Assembly: GCA_937967705.1 (NCBI GenBank)
Contig: CALCJG010000421.1
Location: 1 to 23,623 of the forward strand
Length of the DNA stretch: 23,623 bases
Direction: 5' to 3'
Source of the DNA: an uncultured Spirochaetia bacterium
GTDB taxonomy: Bacteria > Spirochaetota > UBA4802 > JAGODF01
The position numbers and the translations under genes are program-made. Numbering within the stretch: the stretch's first letter is position 1; each line of letters starts with the position of its first letter. Below, piece by piece: positions 8,018 to 18,937 of this stretch. The notes under the pieces are model-generated. The model did not search any database, was not told the origin of the DNA, and was given only the letters and a program-made list of their open reading frames with translations.

Positions 8018-8668
8018 ATGACGGATAAATTTCCCGCGCCCTGGACGCTCAACGGTAACGGCTACATGTTCCTCTGCCGTTTTAGCAGGGATTTCATCGA
8101 GAGCAGCGGCTTTCTGCCGCCCAGTCTGCAGGGCTGCTTCGCCGGAGGCTTCGGCTGTGTGATGATCGTGGACTATCGGACTTCCACCGCCGGTCCCTAC
8201 CGTGAGCTCCTCTTCATCCCGGGCAAGTTCCGTCATCCCACCGGCAGACTCTACTCCATAACGAAGATCTACGTATCCTCGAAAATCAGCGTCGACAACG
8301 GCCGGGAGAACTGGGGCATCCCCAAGGAGCTGGCGGATTTCTCGATCAGCCGGAAGGACCCGTCCGGTGAGGTCATCCGGGTCTCCTCTTCATCGGGCGA
8401 GATCCTCAGTGCGGAGATCGGCTCCGGCTCCCTCTCCTTCCCCGTGACGACCCGCCTGGCGCCGGTCACGCTGGTTCAGGAACTGGGGGGCCGCATCTAT
8501 CACACCCGTTTCCAGGGACACGGCAAGGGGAGATTTGCGCGCCTGAATAATATCTCCGTCAACAGCAGTCTCTTCCCGGACATCTCCCGCATCAAACCCC
8601 TGGTAGGGATAAGAGTGGAAAATTTTACCCTGGAGTTCCCCGTACCGAAGATAATTACCCCCTCCTGA
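8018..8668 (+). CDS. Acetoacetate decarboxylase-like protein
   Basis: The 216-residue protein resembles the acetoacetate decarboxylase-like superfamily: APWTLNGNGYMFLCRF at the N-terminus, VDYRTSTAGPYRELLFIPG, then ITKIYVSSKISV...GRENWGIPKELADF, and a C-terminal LVGIRVENFTLEFP strand. In true acetoacetate decarboxylase a Schiff-base lysine is followed by a second lysine that lowers its pKa. Here Lys103 aligns with the Schiff-base position, but the next residue is Glu104. The fold is therefore supported while decarboxylase activity is not; related bacterial and fungal members are of unknown or different activity. AGAGG lies seven bases before the ATG. It is a single-gene unit, divergent from the peptidase and convergent with the chemoreceptor, with an 11-base gap. 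Confidence 0.87.
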   Translation: MTDKFPAPWTLNGNGYMFLCRFSRDFIESSGFLPPSLQGCFAGGFGCVMIVDYRTSTAGPYRELLFIPGKFRHPTGRLYSITKIYVSSKISVDNGRENWGIPKELADFSISRKDPSGEVIRVSSSSGEILSAEIGSGSLSFPVTTRLAPVTLVQELGGRIYHTRFQGHGKGRFARLNNISVNSSLFPDISRIKPLVGIRVENFTLEFPVPKIITPS

Positions 8669-8685
8669 AACGACAGTCCTCAGGA
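8663..8685. other. Inverted repeat spanning two convergent stop codons
   Basis: TCCTGA (8663-8668) and TCAGGA (8680-8685) form a perfect six-base inverted repeat around an 11-base loop. Each arm contains one of the two TGA stop codons. There is no T-run, so it is a weak candidate for a bidirectional transcription barrier and could arise by chance. Confidence 0.35.
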
Positions 8686-10284
8686 TTCCGACGCTTCCCT
8701 ATCCTCCTGAGATCCGGCCTTTTGCGCCTCGGAATAGAGGGCCTCGGCATCCCTGTATATGCTCTGGGAGGAAGCGGCGATGTGGTTGATGTTACCCACC
8801 ATCTCCGCGATCATGGCATTGGCATACTCTATGGCACGGACGGAAGCCTCGATGGCCCGTTTCTGTTCCTCCGTGCCGGTGCCTATGGTTCGGGAAAGCT
8901 CAATATTGGTCATCAGCTGGCCGATGATGCTGTCGATGTAGCTCTCCTCCTCGGTGACGCTGCTCTTGAGAACATTGATCTTCCCGGAACTGTTTTCCAT
9001 GTTCTGAATCAGGTTGCGGATGATCACCGCCGCCGACTGAATGACTTCCACACCCTCCGCCGTCATCCGGGCGTTGTTCGACAGGACACGCTCTATCTCC
9101 TTGATGCTGTCGGTGGTCATATTGGCCAGCTTCCCGATCTCGTCCGCCACCACGGCAAATCCGCGGCCGTACTCCCCCGCCCTCGCAGCCTCGATGCTCG
9201 CGTTCAGGGAGAGCAGGTTGATCTTGTCGGCGATGTCCGTAATCACGTTGATGGTCTCGGAGATGGAGTCGCTCTGCTGCTTGATGCGGGAGATGGTCTT
9301 CTCCACCATCTCCACCTTTTCCTGCCCCTCGCTTGTGTTGCTCATAACGGACTTCATGTCCTCCAGCGCCGCGTCGAGCTTGGCGGTCGTCTCCTTCTTG
9401 ATGTTCCGGAACTCGCCGATCCTCCCCTCCATCCTCTCGTTCTCCCTGAGCTGTTCCAGGGACACATTGGCTATGTTCTCCGAGGAGCTCAGAAGCTCTT
9501 CCAGGGAGGCGGATATCTCCTCGAAACTGGAGGCCTGGCTCTGCATCTTTTCGTTGAATTCTCCGATCACGTTGTTCTGCTGATGCACCTGGCTGAAGAA
9601 GCTGTTCATCATTTCCTTGATGCTCAATGTTATGCTCTTCTGCGCCTCCGCCTGCCGGCGAATCAGGGTGGTCTGTTTTTCCGTCTTGGCGTCATACTGC
9701 TCGACGAGGGAGATGTTCCGCAGGGATATGTAGGAGATCAGGCCCATGGTAAAGAGGTAATAGATCTCCCGGAATAGGACCACACCGTGCACCGCCTGAC
9801 CGTTTACGACCGAGTGCCAGCTCATCTCTACCCCCTTGGAATACGCCAGGAGCAGAAACGCGATCCAGTTAAAGAAGACGAAGACAAAATAGAATACGAA
9901 CAATTTCTTATTGTAGAAGAACTGTAAAATGATAACCGTAGCCACGGTAATGGCGGAGATATGATAGGACTCCACGGCAAAGGTCCAGCCGAAATTGGTG
10001 GCATAGCTGTACCGTGCGAGCAGGGGCATGATGACGATCATCCCTCCCACGACCCAGGAGAGGAACGTCACCGTTTTCCCCTTTCGCTTTTTCCGGTACA
10101 CCAGATAGGCGATAACGAGGGTTATGGCGTTGTAAAGCCCGCTGACCAGGAGCACGATCAGAGCTATATTGGCAAGGTACTGAAAAACCAAGGCCACAAC
10201 GGCCATCAGTGTCATGAGGATGATGAGGAAAAAGGCGCCCTTTACTTCCAATAACTCTTTTGCGGTATAGCTCCCGACGCTCAT
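8680..10284 (-). CDS. Methyl-accepting chemotaxis protein with multi-pass membrane N-terminus
   Basis: The 534-residue protein begins with about six hydrophobic segments in the first ~205 residues, linked by very short loops. A long coiled-coil signalling domain follows directly. The hairpin tip that contacts CheA and CheW is intact: [20 protein letters not shown] followed by [14 protein letters not shown] see no HAMP domain and no sizeable periplasmic ligand domain, so any signal must be sensed within the membrane or by partner proteins. I chose ATG 10284 because GGTGGAGG precedes it by six bases; the frame is open to 10341, which would add 19 residues upstream of that site. It is transcribed alone. 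No other chemotaxis gene is in the window. Acidic C-terminal tail QEDREASES; no CheR-tether pentapeptide seen. Confidence 0.93.
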   Translation of the reverse strand: MSVGSYTAKELLEVKGAFFLIILMTLMAVVALVFQYLANIALIVLLVSGLYNAITLVIAYLVYRKKRKGKTVTFLSWVVGGMIVIMPLLARYSYATNFGWTFAVESYHISAITVATVIILQFFYNKKLFVFYFVFVFFNWIAFLLLAYSKGVEMSWHSVVNGQAVHGVVLFREIYYLFTMGLISYISLRNISLVEQYDAKTEKQTTLIRRQAEAQKSITLSIKEMMNSFFSQVHQQNNVIGEFNEKMQSQASSFEEISASLEELLSSSENIANVSLEQLRENERMEGRIGEFRNIKKETTAKLDAALEDMKSVMSNTSEGQEKVEMVEKTISRIKQQSDSISETINVITDIADKINLLSLNASIEAARAGEYGRGFAVVADEIGKLANMTTDSIKEIERVLSNNARMTAEGVEVIQSAAVIIRNLIQNMENSSGKINVLKSSVTEEESYIDSIIGQLMTNIELSRTIGTGTEEQKRAIEASVRAIEYANAMIAEMVGNINHIAASSQSIYRDAEALYSEAQKAGSQEDREASES

Positions 10285-10341
10285 AGGCATCCTCCACCCG
10301 GATATAGGCCCCATAAAACCGTCCAACTGGACTATAGGCAT

Positions 10342-10371
10342 ACTATATCACGGCCCGGGAGATTGCAACAA
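10342..10371 (-). promoter_or_regulatory. Candidate promoter of the chemoreceptor gene
   Basis: Reading leftwards, TTGTTG (10371-10366) is followed after 18 bases by TATAGT (10347-10342; five of six matches to TATAAT). Initiation near 10335 gives an untranslated leader of about 50 bases to the chosen ATG at 10284. It looks like a housekeeping promoter; no sigma-28-type flagellar motif was seen. Confidence 0.45.
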
Positions 10372-10506
10372 ATAATATGAGCCTTGTTGCTTCGGAGGGG
10401 GTCCCCGCAGGCATAATGGCCAGGGACAGTTCTTTCATCCTTACGTCGTTATCGGAGATAGGAGGAGTTTAAGGGATATATCTAAAGTATCCGGGAATCT
10501 CGGTCA

Positions 10507-10570
10507 GGGGAGCGGCACTCCCCGCCTGAGACGACGATGCGGTTTTCCCGTTAGGGCCTCCCACAGGCCC
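10507..10570 (-). terminator. Hairpin pair downstream of pyrR, possible transcription end
   Basis: Two perfect six-base stems follow the pyrR stop: GGGCCT/AGGCCC (10554-10559 with 10565-10570, five-base loop) and GGGGAG/CTCCCC (10507-10512 with 10518-10523, five-base loop). Neither is followed by a T-run on the minus strand, so a canonical intrinsic terminator is not shown. They occupy most of the 240-base gap between pyrR and the chemoreceptor promoter. Confidence 0.35.
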
Positions 10571-10581
10571 GAAAAGCGTTA

Positions 10582-11130
10582 TCAGCCCGCTTCCGCTTGA
10601 TTGTTGAGATAGACGGCATCCTCTATACCGTCCGTCTCCTGGAGGCGAACCCTGACCTTGTCCCGCACCCCTGTTTCCGTTTTATAGCCCAGGTAGTCGG
10701 GCTGAATGGGCAGTTCCCGGCTTCCCCGGTCGATGAGGGCGAAGAGGCGTATCGCCCTCGGTCGGCCGAAGCTCATGAGGGTCTCAATGGCGGCCTTGGT
10801 GGTCCGCCCAGTGAAGATCACATCATCCACCAGAAGGATGATCTTCCCGGTTATGTTAAACTCGATCCGGGTCTCCTTGATCACCGGGAGCACACCCCGG
10901 GTGGCCAGATCGTCCCGGTAGAAGGTGATATCCAGAATCCCGCTGGACAGGCTTTTTCCGGATACCTTCTCCAGTTCAGCCTTCAGGCGGTTGGCCAGTT
11001 CCACTCCCCGGGTCTGCACGCCCACGATGGCCAGATCATCCAGGTTCCTGACATCCTCCATGATCTTTGCGGCGGTATCGAGTATGATGCGGTCTATATC
11101 CGTTTTTTTCAATATCACTTTTTCCGACAT
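10582..11130 (-). CDS. pyrR: Bifunctional pyrimidine operon regulator / uracil phosphoribosyltransferase
   Basis: The 182-residue protein has the length and sequence of PyrR. The PRPP-binding loop ILLVDDVIFTGRTTKAA (residues 98-114, Asp102-Asp103) is intact, as are VGVQTRGVELANRL near the N-terminus and the C-terminal RVRLQETDGIEDAVYL. PyrR converts uracil and PRPP to UMP and, in Gram-positive bacteria, binds UMP and pyr mRNA leaders to promote attenuation. It begins four bases after the carB stop, so both are on one message. This makes a regulatory role towards carB plausible, but RNA binding cannot be read from the sequence, and in many Gram-negatives PyrR's regulatory role is untested. Confidence 0.95.
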   Translation of the reverse strand: MSEKVILKKTDIDRIILDTAAKIMEDVRNLDDLAIVGVQTRGVELANRLKAELEKVSGKSLSSGILDITFYRDDLATRGVLPVIKETRIEFNITGKIILLVDDVIFTGRTTKAAIETLMSFGRPRAIRLFALIDRGSRELPIQPDYLGYKTETGVRDKVRVRLQETDGIEDAVYLNNQAEAG

Positions 11131-11134
11131 GGGG

Positions 11135-14441
<3,307 letters not shown>

Positions 14442-14458
<17 letters not shown>

Positions 14459-14486
14459 TATAGACCTCAATTTCCTGTGTTGTCAT
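14442..14486 (-). other. Possible 14-codon leader ORF overlapping the carB start
   Basis: An ATG at 14486 opens a 14-codon frame ([14 protein letters not shown]) that ends in TGA at 14442 after passing through the carB start codon in another frame. An AAGG lies about seven bases upstream of its ATG. Ribosomes translating it would cross the carB initiation site, which could modulate carB translation. At this length a chance ORF is quite possible. Confidence 0.25.
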
Positions 14487-14622
14487 ATAGAGACCTTAGT
14501 CACCCTGCCCCCCGGCCATTCGACGGCGGATCAGGCAAATGTATCGTTGATTTGTCTCCGCAGGGGAGCCCCAAGACCAATGATTAGCGATTCCCGGCTG
14601 TTATTTCGAAAAAAAGACGGAT

Positions 14623-14643
14623 ATTCCTCTCCCGACGAGGAAT
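14623..14643 (-). promoter_or_regulatory. Hairpin plus T-run at the 5' end of the carB leader
   Basis: On the minus strand ATTCCTC and GAGGAAT form a perfect seven-base stem around GTCGGGA, and seven Ts follow seven bases later (14615-14609). The loop and 3' arm read GTCGGGAGAGG, resembling the core of the PyrR-binding loop consensus (RUCCNGNGAGG) with one mismatch. The predicted transcription start falls almost at the hairpin, so it may act as an RNA-protein site or stabilising 5' stem rather than a classical attenuator. Confidence 0.35.
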
Positions 14644-14679
14644 TATGATCAAAACCGCCAGCGGTCCGATTTGTCAATG

Positions 14680-14699
14680 AAAAAAGGGGGCCGCGCCCC
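14680..14699 (-). terminator. Intrinsic terminator of the mla operon
   Basis: On the minus strand GGGGC and GCCCC pair around a GCG loop and are followed by one C and six Ts. It lies about 100 bases after the mlaD stop and only a few bases before the carB promoter candidate, insulating the two units. Confidence 0.8.
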
Positions 14700-14800
14700 G
14701 GAATGTAGTCCTCCCGGCGGGGAATATTTAGTCATACTGAATAATTTTACAGGGAATTAACAAGTAGCGCTAAAACGAAGGCTGAAATACGGCTTGCCGG

Positions 14801-15457
14801 TCAGAAAGCGGTCAGGGCCGCCCGGATAAAGCTGGTAACGGGGGCCTGTTCCCTGGTGTCCTCGATCGCCTCCCGCAATTCCTTTATCAGATCTCCTGTA
14901 CTGTCATGGACCCGATCCTCATTGACCAGCTTGCCCAGAGTTCCCTTGCCCGTGTTTATCTTATCCGTGATGTCCCTGATATTCTGAATCGTGGACCGCA
15001 CATCCTCCCTGTTCTCTTCGATAAAGTCCGAGAGCAGCGCGAAAGCGTCCGCGTAAGCCTCGCCATGGAGATTGCTGTAATCCAGCAGCTTCGCCATGCG
15101 CACACCCCCGGCCATCCGGCTCCCGGGATAGATGCCCACGTATCTCCCCCCCAGTGCGCCCTCGGGCCTGATCTTGATCTTATAATTCTCGTAGAGGGAG
15201 AAGCGGGTCAGCATCCGCAAACGCACGCTCACGAAACCGTCCTCCCCATCGAGGGAAACGTCATCCACCTTGCCGGCCATCACCCCGTTGACCCGGACCT
15301 TGTCGTTGAGGGCAAGCCCCTCCACGTTGGAGAACCGGACGTTGAGATAGTAATAATCACTCGGCCCGAAGAATCCTCCGGTCATGACGATCGTGAAATA
15401 TCCCAGGATCATCATACTGACGACGAAGAAGACCCCGACTGCCAGCTCCTTTTTCAT
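14801..15457 (-). CDS. mlaD: MlaD-like MCE-domain lipid-binding protein
   Basis: The 218-residue protein has an N-terminal membrane anchor (about residues 3-27), an MCE domain (~35-115) with VRFSNVEGLALNDKVRVNGV, GKVDDVSLD and the characteristic IRPEGALGGRYVGIYPG, and a helical tail ending REQAPVTSFIRAAL, which is typical of MlaD tails. MlaD forms a hexameric ring in the periplasm on the MlaE-MlaF complex and passes phospholipids between the membranes. The ATG at 15457 gives the usual KKELAVG start; GGGAG is ten bases upstream, and an in-frame TTG at 15463 fits it about equally well. It is the last gene of the mlaE-mlaF-mlaD set, 23 bases after mlaF. Confidence 0.93.
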   Translation of the reverse strand: MKKELAVGVFFVVSMMILGYFTIVMTGGFFGPSDYYYLNVRFSNVEGLALNDKVRVNGVMAGKVDDVSLDGEDGFVSVRLRMLTRFSLYENYKIKIRPEGALGGRYVGIYPGSRMAGGVRMAKLLDYSNLHGEAYADAFALLSDFIEENREDVRSTIQNIRDITDKINTGKGTLGKLVNEDRVHDSTGDLIKELREAIEDTREQAPVTSFIRAALTAF

Positions 15458-15480
15458 CCTCAATAAACTCCCTTCACAGC

Positions 15481-16227
15481 TTAATATACCCTGATGGGGC
15501 CCGAGAGCTCCCCGTTGACAAACTGGCTCACAATAGGATTATCGGAATGTTTTATCTTTTCCGGCACATCGCATTGTATGATTTCTCCCCTGTAGAGCAT
15601 GGCGATTCGGTCGGCAATCTGATAGGCGCTGTTCATGTCATGGGTGACCACTACAGAGGTAACCCCGTAATCCCTTTGCATCTGGCGGATCAGTTCGCTG
15701 ATGAGGCAGGACATGACCGGATCAAGGCCCGAGGTGGGTTCGTCATAGAGTATGATCTCGGGGTTTTTCACCAGCACCCGCGCCAGGCTGGCCCGCTTCC
15801 GCATACCGCCGCTGATGTCCGCCGGCATCCTGTCCTTGGCCTCCAGGAGATGAAGTATTCCCAGGTATTTGTCCACCCTCTTGTCGATCTCGTCCTTCTT
15901 ATACATCTTGTGCTCCACCATGGGCAGAGCCACATTATCGCCCACTGTCATCCAGTTGATGAGCGCCCCGGACTGAAAGACCACCCCCATTCTGTTTCTC
16001 AATTCCTCCCGCACCCGCCGGCTGGCGCCGTTCATCCTCTTCCCGCTCACGATCACATCCCCGGAGTCCGGTTCCAGAAGTCCGGCGATGTGTTTCAGGG
16101 TAACGGTCTTTCCCGTCCCCGACTGACCGATGATGACGAAGGTCTCCCCCTTCTCCACTTCAAAGGAGACATGGTTGAGCACGACACGGCCATTGAAGGC
16201 CCGGGAGACATCATCGAAAAGGATCAC
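15481..16227 (-). CDS. mlaF: MlaF-like ABC transporter ATPase
   Basis: The 248-residue ATPase contains Walker A GQSGTGKT (about residues 34-41), Q-loop VVFQSGAL, signature ISGGMRKRASLARVL, Walker B IILYDEPTSGLDP and H-loop VVTHDMNS. The ISGGMRKR form of the signature is the one found in MlaF/Mkl-type ATPases that partner MCE proteins. It powers phospholipid movement through MlaE. Its ATG overlaps the mlaE stop by four bases (ATGA), so the two are translationally coupled. The C-terminal extension after the H-loop ends NGELSGPIRVY, similar to MlaF tails that contact MlaB; no MlaB gene is visible here. Confidence 0.95.
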   Translation of the reverse strand: MILFDDVSRAFNGRVVLNHVSFEVEKGETFVIIGQSGTGKTVTLKHIAGLLEPDSGDVIVSGKRMNGASRRVREELRNRMGVVFQSGALINWMTVGDNVALPMVEHKMYKKDEIDKRVDKYLGILHLLEAKDRMPADISGGMRKRASLARVLVKNPEIILYDEPTSGLDPVMSCLISELIRQMQRDYGVTSVVVTHDMNSAYQIADRIAMLYRGEIIQCDVPEKIKHSDNPIVSQFVNGELSGPIRVY

Positions 16228-17030
16228 ATCTGCCTCCCGTAAAAGATCGAGGTGATATAATACCCCAGGATGAGAACCATCAGGAAGGAGGTAACCACGG
16301 ATGAGCGGGTGGCCTTTCCCACCCCCATGGCCCCGTTGCTGGCCCGGAGCCCCTCGGAACAGCTGACTCCAGAAATCACCACGCCGTTGACGAAGGCCTT
16401 GAAAAGGCCCACATAGGTGTCCTTGAACTTGAGGGACTCCAGCACGTGGGCGTAATAGACGTCCCAGGTCACATTGAGCTGATAGTTGGCAACGATCCCC
16501 CCGCCCAGGGTCCCGAGGGCTGTCGTATAGACCGAAACCACCGGCAACATGATGGAGAGCGCCACGACCCGGGGCATCACCAGGAATTTAACCGGGCTGA
16601 TGGACATCATCTCCAGGGCATCGATCTCCTCCGAGACCTTCATCGTACCGATCTCGGCAGCCATGGAGGACCCCACCGACGCGGTGAGTATGATGGCGGT
16701 CGTGAAGGGCCCCATTTCCCGGGTCATACTGGCTATGACCAGATTGCCCACCATCGCCTGCTGACCGTAAACGGCAAACTCGATACCGGCCTGCAGGGCG
16801 AGGATCATTCCGGTAAAGAGGGCCACGATGGAACAGACCAGCAGGCTCTTGACGCCGGCCACATACATATGCTTCATGATCTCCCGCCCCTTGCTGAAGA
16901 GGTTTTTAAGGTAATAGAGACATTCAAGAAGCAGAAGAATCGTATACCCCGAGGTCTCCATCAGGTAAAAAAACCTCTCTCCTATATCCTCAAACAGGGA
17001 AGAAATCCTCTTTAGCAGAAAAGCACCCAT
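16224..17030 (-). CDS. mlaE: MlaE-like ABC transporter permease
   Basis: The 268-residue protein is an MlaE permease with about five membrane helices. Its conserved core reads REMGPFTTAIILTASVGSS then AAEIGTMKVSEEIDALEMM and PVKFLVMPRVVALSIMLP. It forms the inner-membrane channel of the phospholipid transporter with MlaF and MlaD. The frame is open upstream to 17120, but I chose ATG 17030 because the length and the start MGAFLLKRISSLFEDIGERF fit the family. The ribosome-binding site there is weak, so the start is uncertain. It heads the three-gene transporter set and follows a 205-base gap after the aromatic-repeat gene on the same strand. Confidence 0.93.
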   Translation of the reverse strand: MGAFLLKRISSLFEDIGERFFYLMETSGYTILLLLECLYYLKNLFSKGREIMKHMYVAGVKSLLVCSIVALFTGMILALQAGIEFAVYGQQAMVGNLVIASMTREMGPFTTAIILTASVGSSMAAEIGTMKVSEEIDALEMMSISPVKFLVMPRVVALSIMLPVVSVYTTALGTLGGGIVANYQLNVTWDVYYAHVLESLKFKDTYVGLFKAFVNGVVISGVSCSEGLRASNGAMGVGKATRSSVVTSFLMVLILGYYITSIFYGRQM

Positions 17031-17092
17031 CTTACAAGAACGAAATCCCACTCCTTGCCATGTAATCACGCCATACGAACCGATTCGAAAAT

Positions 17093-17120
17093 AGAATACC
17101 CATATCCCTCCACAAGTCAA
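17093..17120 (-). promoter_or_regulatory. Candidate promoter of the mla operon
   Basis: Reading leftwards, TTGACT (17120-17115; five of six) is followed after 16 bases by TATTCT (17098-17093; four of six). It lies in the gap upstream of mlaE and would start transcription near 17086, before the chosen ATG at 17030. Spacing is slightly short; prediction only. Confidence 0.35.
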
Positions 17121-17235
17121 GCAATTGTGGAATTATTCAACGCCGGGAGTCGTTACGGGATACCTCTGCGGACTTCTGCATATCATACATGATACTTGCT
17201 CGACAGGTGAATCGGCAAAGACCATAAAGATATGG

Positions 17236-18888
17236 TTAAAAAACACGCCCCTGCTGAAGGACAAAGCACCCGGCTCTCCCTCTGTACTCCGGCTCCTCCC
17301 AGGTCGGGGCGGGCGGTGGGGACGGGGGAAGCTGTAACGCCTCCGAATCAGCCCGTTTATCTCCTTTTTTACTCCCGGCCTCCTCCGGGAAATCCCCCGG
17401 ATCCGAATCCCCCAGGCGCAGGGGGATCCAGAGCAGACGCAGATAACGCCCCTTCTTTTCGTACTCATACCCCAGCATGGAGAGAAGCACGGTAAAGTCC
17501 CTCAGCTTACCCCCCTCATGCCCGTAGGAATAGAACGGGAAGAACTTCGAATAGAAAAAATTTTCGTTCCACCGCTGATAATAGAAGCGCAGGATCAACC
17601 CCAGCCGCTGCTCTCCGTCCTGGAACCGGCGGTATTCGAAAAGGGTCCAGAAGGGCTGATAGAGACGCTCGTATCCCTCAGGATCACGGAAGGGCAGAAG
17701 GGAGAGAAGACTATAAGCCAGATTGCCCCGGTCATCCTTCTCGTACTGATAGAGCGGCCATATCTTGAAATAGCGCCAGCTCTTGCCGTATACCGGGTGA
17801 GTCTTTTTGTAGTCCCGCTTGAAGTACCAGATGATGATGAAATGAAAATAGTAGTCCGATTCCAGGGAAGCGGTTTTTTTCCGCAGATTAAAATAGAAAG
17901 GGGTCACGAAGAAGGTCTCGTTGGTATCGTAAATATACTGGCCGTAGAAGGGGAAGAATATCCTTTTATATACAGGGGGACTGGCGCAGTCCCGGATCTG
18001 CATCAGGGGCCAGGGAAAGTTCAACTCGTAATCGGCACTTTTCTTGTTGTACCCCCAGGAGAAAAAGGGCCAGAGCAGGGTACTGGACGCCATCTTGCCG
18101 GAACGGCTCCAGCGTCGCCCGTAGAAGGGAAGTACAAAGACCGTCTTGCTCTGATCGTCCTTGAAATAGTTATGCTCATAGTTGATCAGGAGGAGCCAGG
18201 AATAGTTATCATAGCTGTTCCTTTTATAGTTATGGGCATAGAAGGGCAGGACGCGGAAATCATCCCGATCGGGACTCCTGCCCCTCTGAATGAGCGGCCA
18301 GAAGACGGCCCAGGCCTGATACTCCTTGTGCTGATAGTCGGCATAGACCGGGATCAGGGAGAGAACCAGTATCCCTATGGTCAGCCAGTTGGGCGGGAAC
18401 TTCGGAGGGTATTTAAAGAAAAGGAGCACCCCGGGAAAAACATAGGCCGATATCCTGTCCTGTCCCAGTTTCCCCCTGACAGTACCGCCCACCGGCCAGA
18501 GGAGAAAGTACCGGTCCCTGGCATCCTGAGAATCCCCGTAATAGAGCAGGGGAAAGGCGCCGAAATCATAATCCTGTACGCCGTTGGAATGCCGGTAATC
18601 CATGGAATCGACCAGTCCGAAGAGTGATTTCCATTCGGACTTCCGGCTGTTGCGGTAACGCCAGAAGACCAGGGGCATCAGGGAGGCATCGAAGATGCTC
18701 CGGTCCCTACGATATTCATTTTTCATGTAAAAGGGACGAAAGACCTTTGTTTCGTAGCGCAGGGCGGATTCCCTTTCATAGAAACACCAGACCCAGCGGT
18801 AATCCTTTATCTCTTCGGCATGGCCCTCCCGGATGAAAAACAGGAGGGAGAGGGAGGCAAGGATTACGAGAAGTATATTTCTTTTCAC
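17236..18888 (-). CDS. Exported aromatic tandem-repeat protein of unknown function
   Basis: I do not recognise a named family. The GTG start at 18888 gives a clear signal peptide (MKRNILLVILASLSLLFF...GHA), so the 550-residue protein is probably exported. After it, roughly 20 units of about 16-22 residues follow, each with a hydrophobic/aromatic strand around a Pro-Phe/Leu-Tyr/Phe core and a charged, Arg/Lys/Asp-rich turn. Clear cores are VFRPFY, FLLWPVG, VFWPL, RVLPFY, FVLPFYG, LLWPFF, FFPFYG, FVTPFY, KIWPLY and FFPFYS. One stretch (about residues 165-185) is hydrophobic enough for a membrane segment. The C-terminus is a ~60-residue proline-rich tail (PPSPPPAP). The pattern suggests repeated beta-hairpins, in a barrel, propeller or solenoid. 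It is the third gene after the DUF4185 lipoprotein and PilZ genes and lies directly upstream of mlaE. Confidence 0.8.
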   Translation of the reverse strand: MKRNILLVILASLSLLFFIREGHAEEIKDYRWVWCFYERESALRYETKVFRPFYMKNEYRRDRSIFDASLMPLVFWRYRNSRKSEWKSLFGLVDSMDYRHSNGVQDYDFGAFPLLYYGDSQDARDRYFLLWPVGGTVRGKLGQDRISAYVFPGVLLFFKYPPKFPPNWLTIGILVLSLIPVYADYQHKEYQAWAVFWPLIQRGRSPDRDDFRVLPFYAHNYKRNSYDNYSWLLLINYEHNYFKDDQSKTVFVLPFYGRRWSRSGKMASSTLLWPFFSWGYNKKSADYELNFPWPLMQIRDCASPPVYKRIFFPFYGQYIYDTNETFFVTPFYFNLRKKTASLESDYYFHFIIIWYFKRDYKKTHPVYGKSWRYFKIWPLYQYEKDDRGNLAYSLLSLLPFRDPEGYERLYQPFWTLFEYRRFQDGEQRLGLILRFYYQRWNENFFYSKFFPFYSYGHEGGKLRDFTVLLSMLGYEYEKKGRYLRLLWIPLRLGDSDPGDFPEEAGSKKGDKRADSEALQLPPSPPPAPTWEEPEYRGRAGCFVLQQGRVF

Positions 18889-18937
18889 AGGATTTCGTTT
18901 ATGCCCTGCTTCGCCCGGCGTAGAGGGATATCCGCGA

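Larger units (their letters stand above)
14459..14800 (-). promoter_or_regulatory. 342-base gene-free region: mla terminator, carB promoter and leader
   Basis: Read leftwards, this interval holds in order: about 100 bases of 3' sequence after mlaD; a strong intrinsic terminator (14680-14699); a promoter candidate with perfect TTGACA (14677-14672) and TTTGAT (14653-14648) at 18-base spacing; a stem-loop at 14623-14643; a second small hairpin CTCC/GGAG near 14555-14567 flanked by GTCT/AGAC; and the short leader ORF before carB. The predicted untranslated leader of about 180 bases is long, and is what one would expect of a regulated pyrimidine gene. Transcription start and regulation are inferred. 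Confidence 0.5.

Noticed and set aside
8722..9777. 351-codon open frame antisense to the chemoreceptor
   Set aside because: It is a His/Leu/Gly-rich shadow of the coiled-coil coding frame; no family resemblance.
14459..14475. PyrR-binding site at the carB ribosome-binding region (TTGAGGTCT)
   Set aside because: Only the GAGG part agrees; the upstream UCC part of the consensus is missing and the GAGG serves as the Shine-Dalgarno sequence.
14642..14677. TTGACA (14672-14677) paired with CATAAT (14642-14647) as the carB promoter
   Set aside because: The spacing is 24 bases, too long; TTTGAT at 18-base spacing was preferred.
17518..18627. 369-codon open frame antisense to the aromatic-repeat gene
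   Set aside because: The minus-strand frame has a signal peptide and regular repeats, while the antisense product has neither signal peptide nor domain; treated as a shadow.
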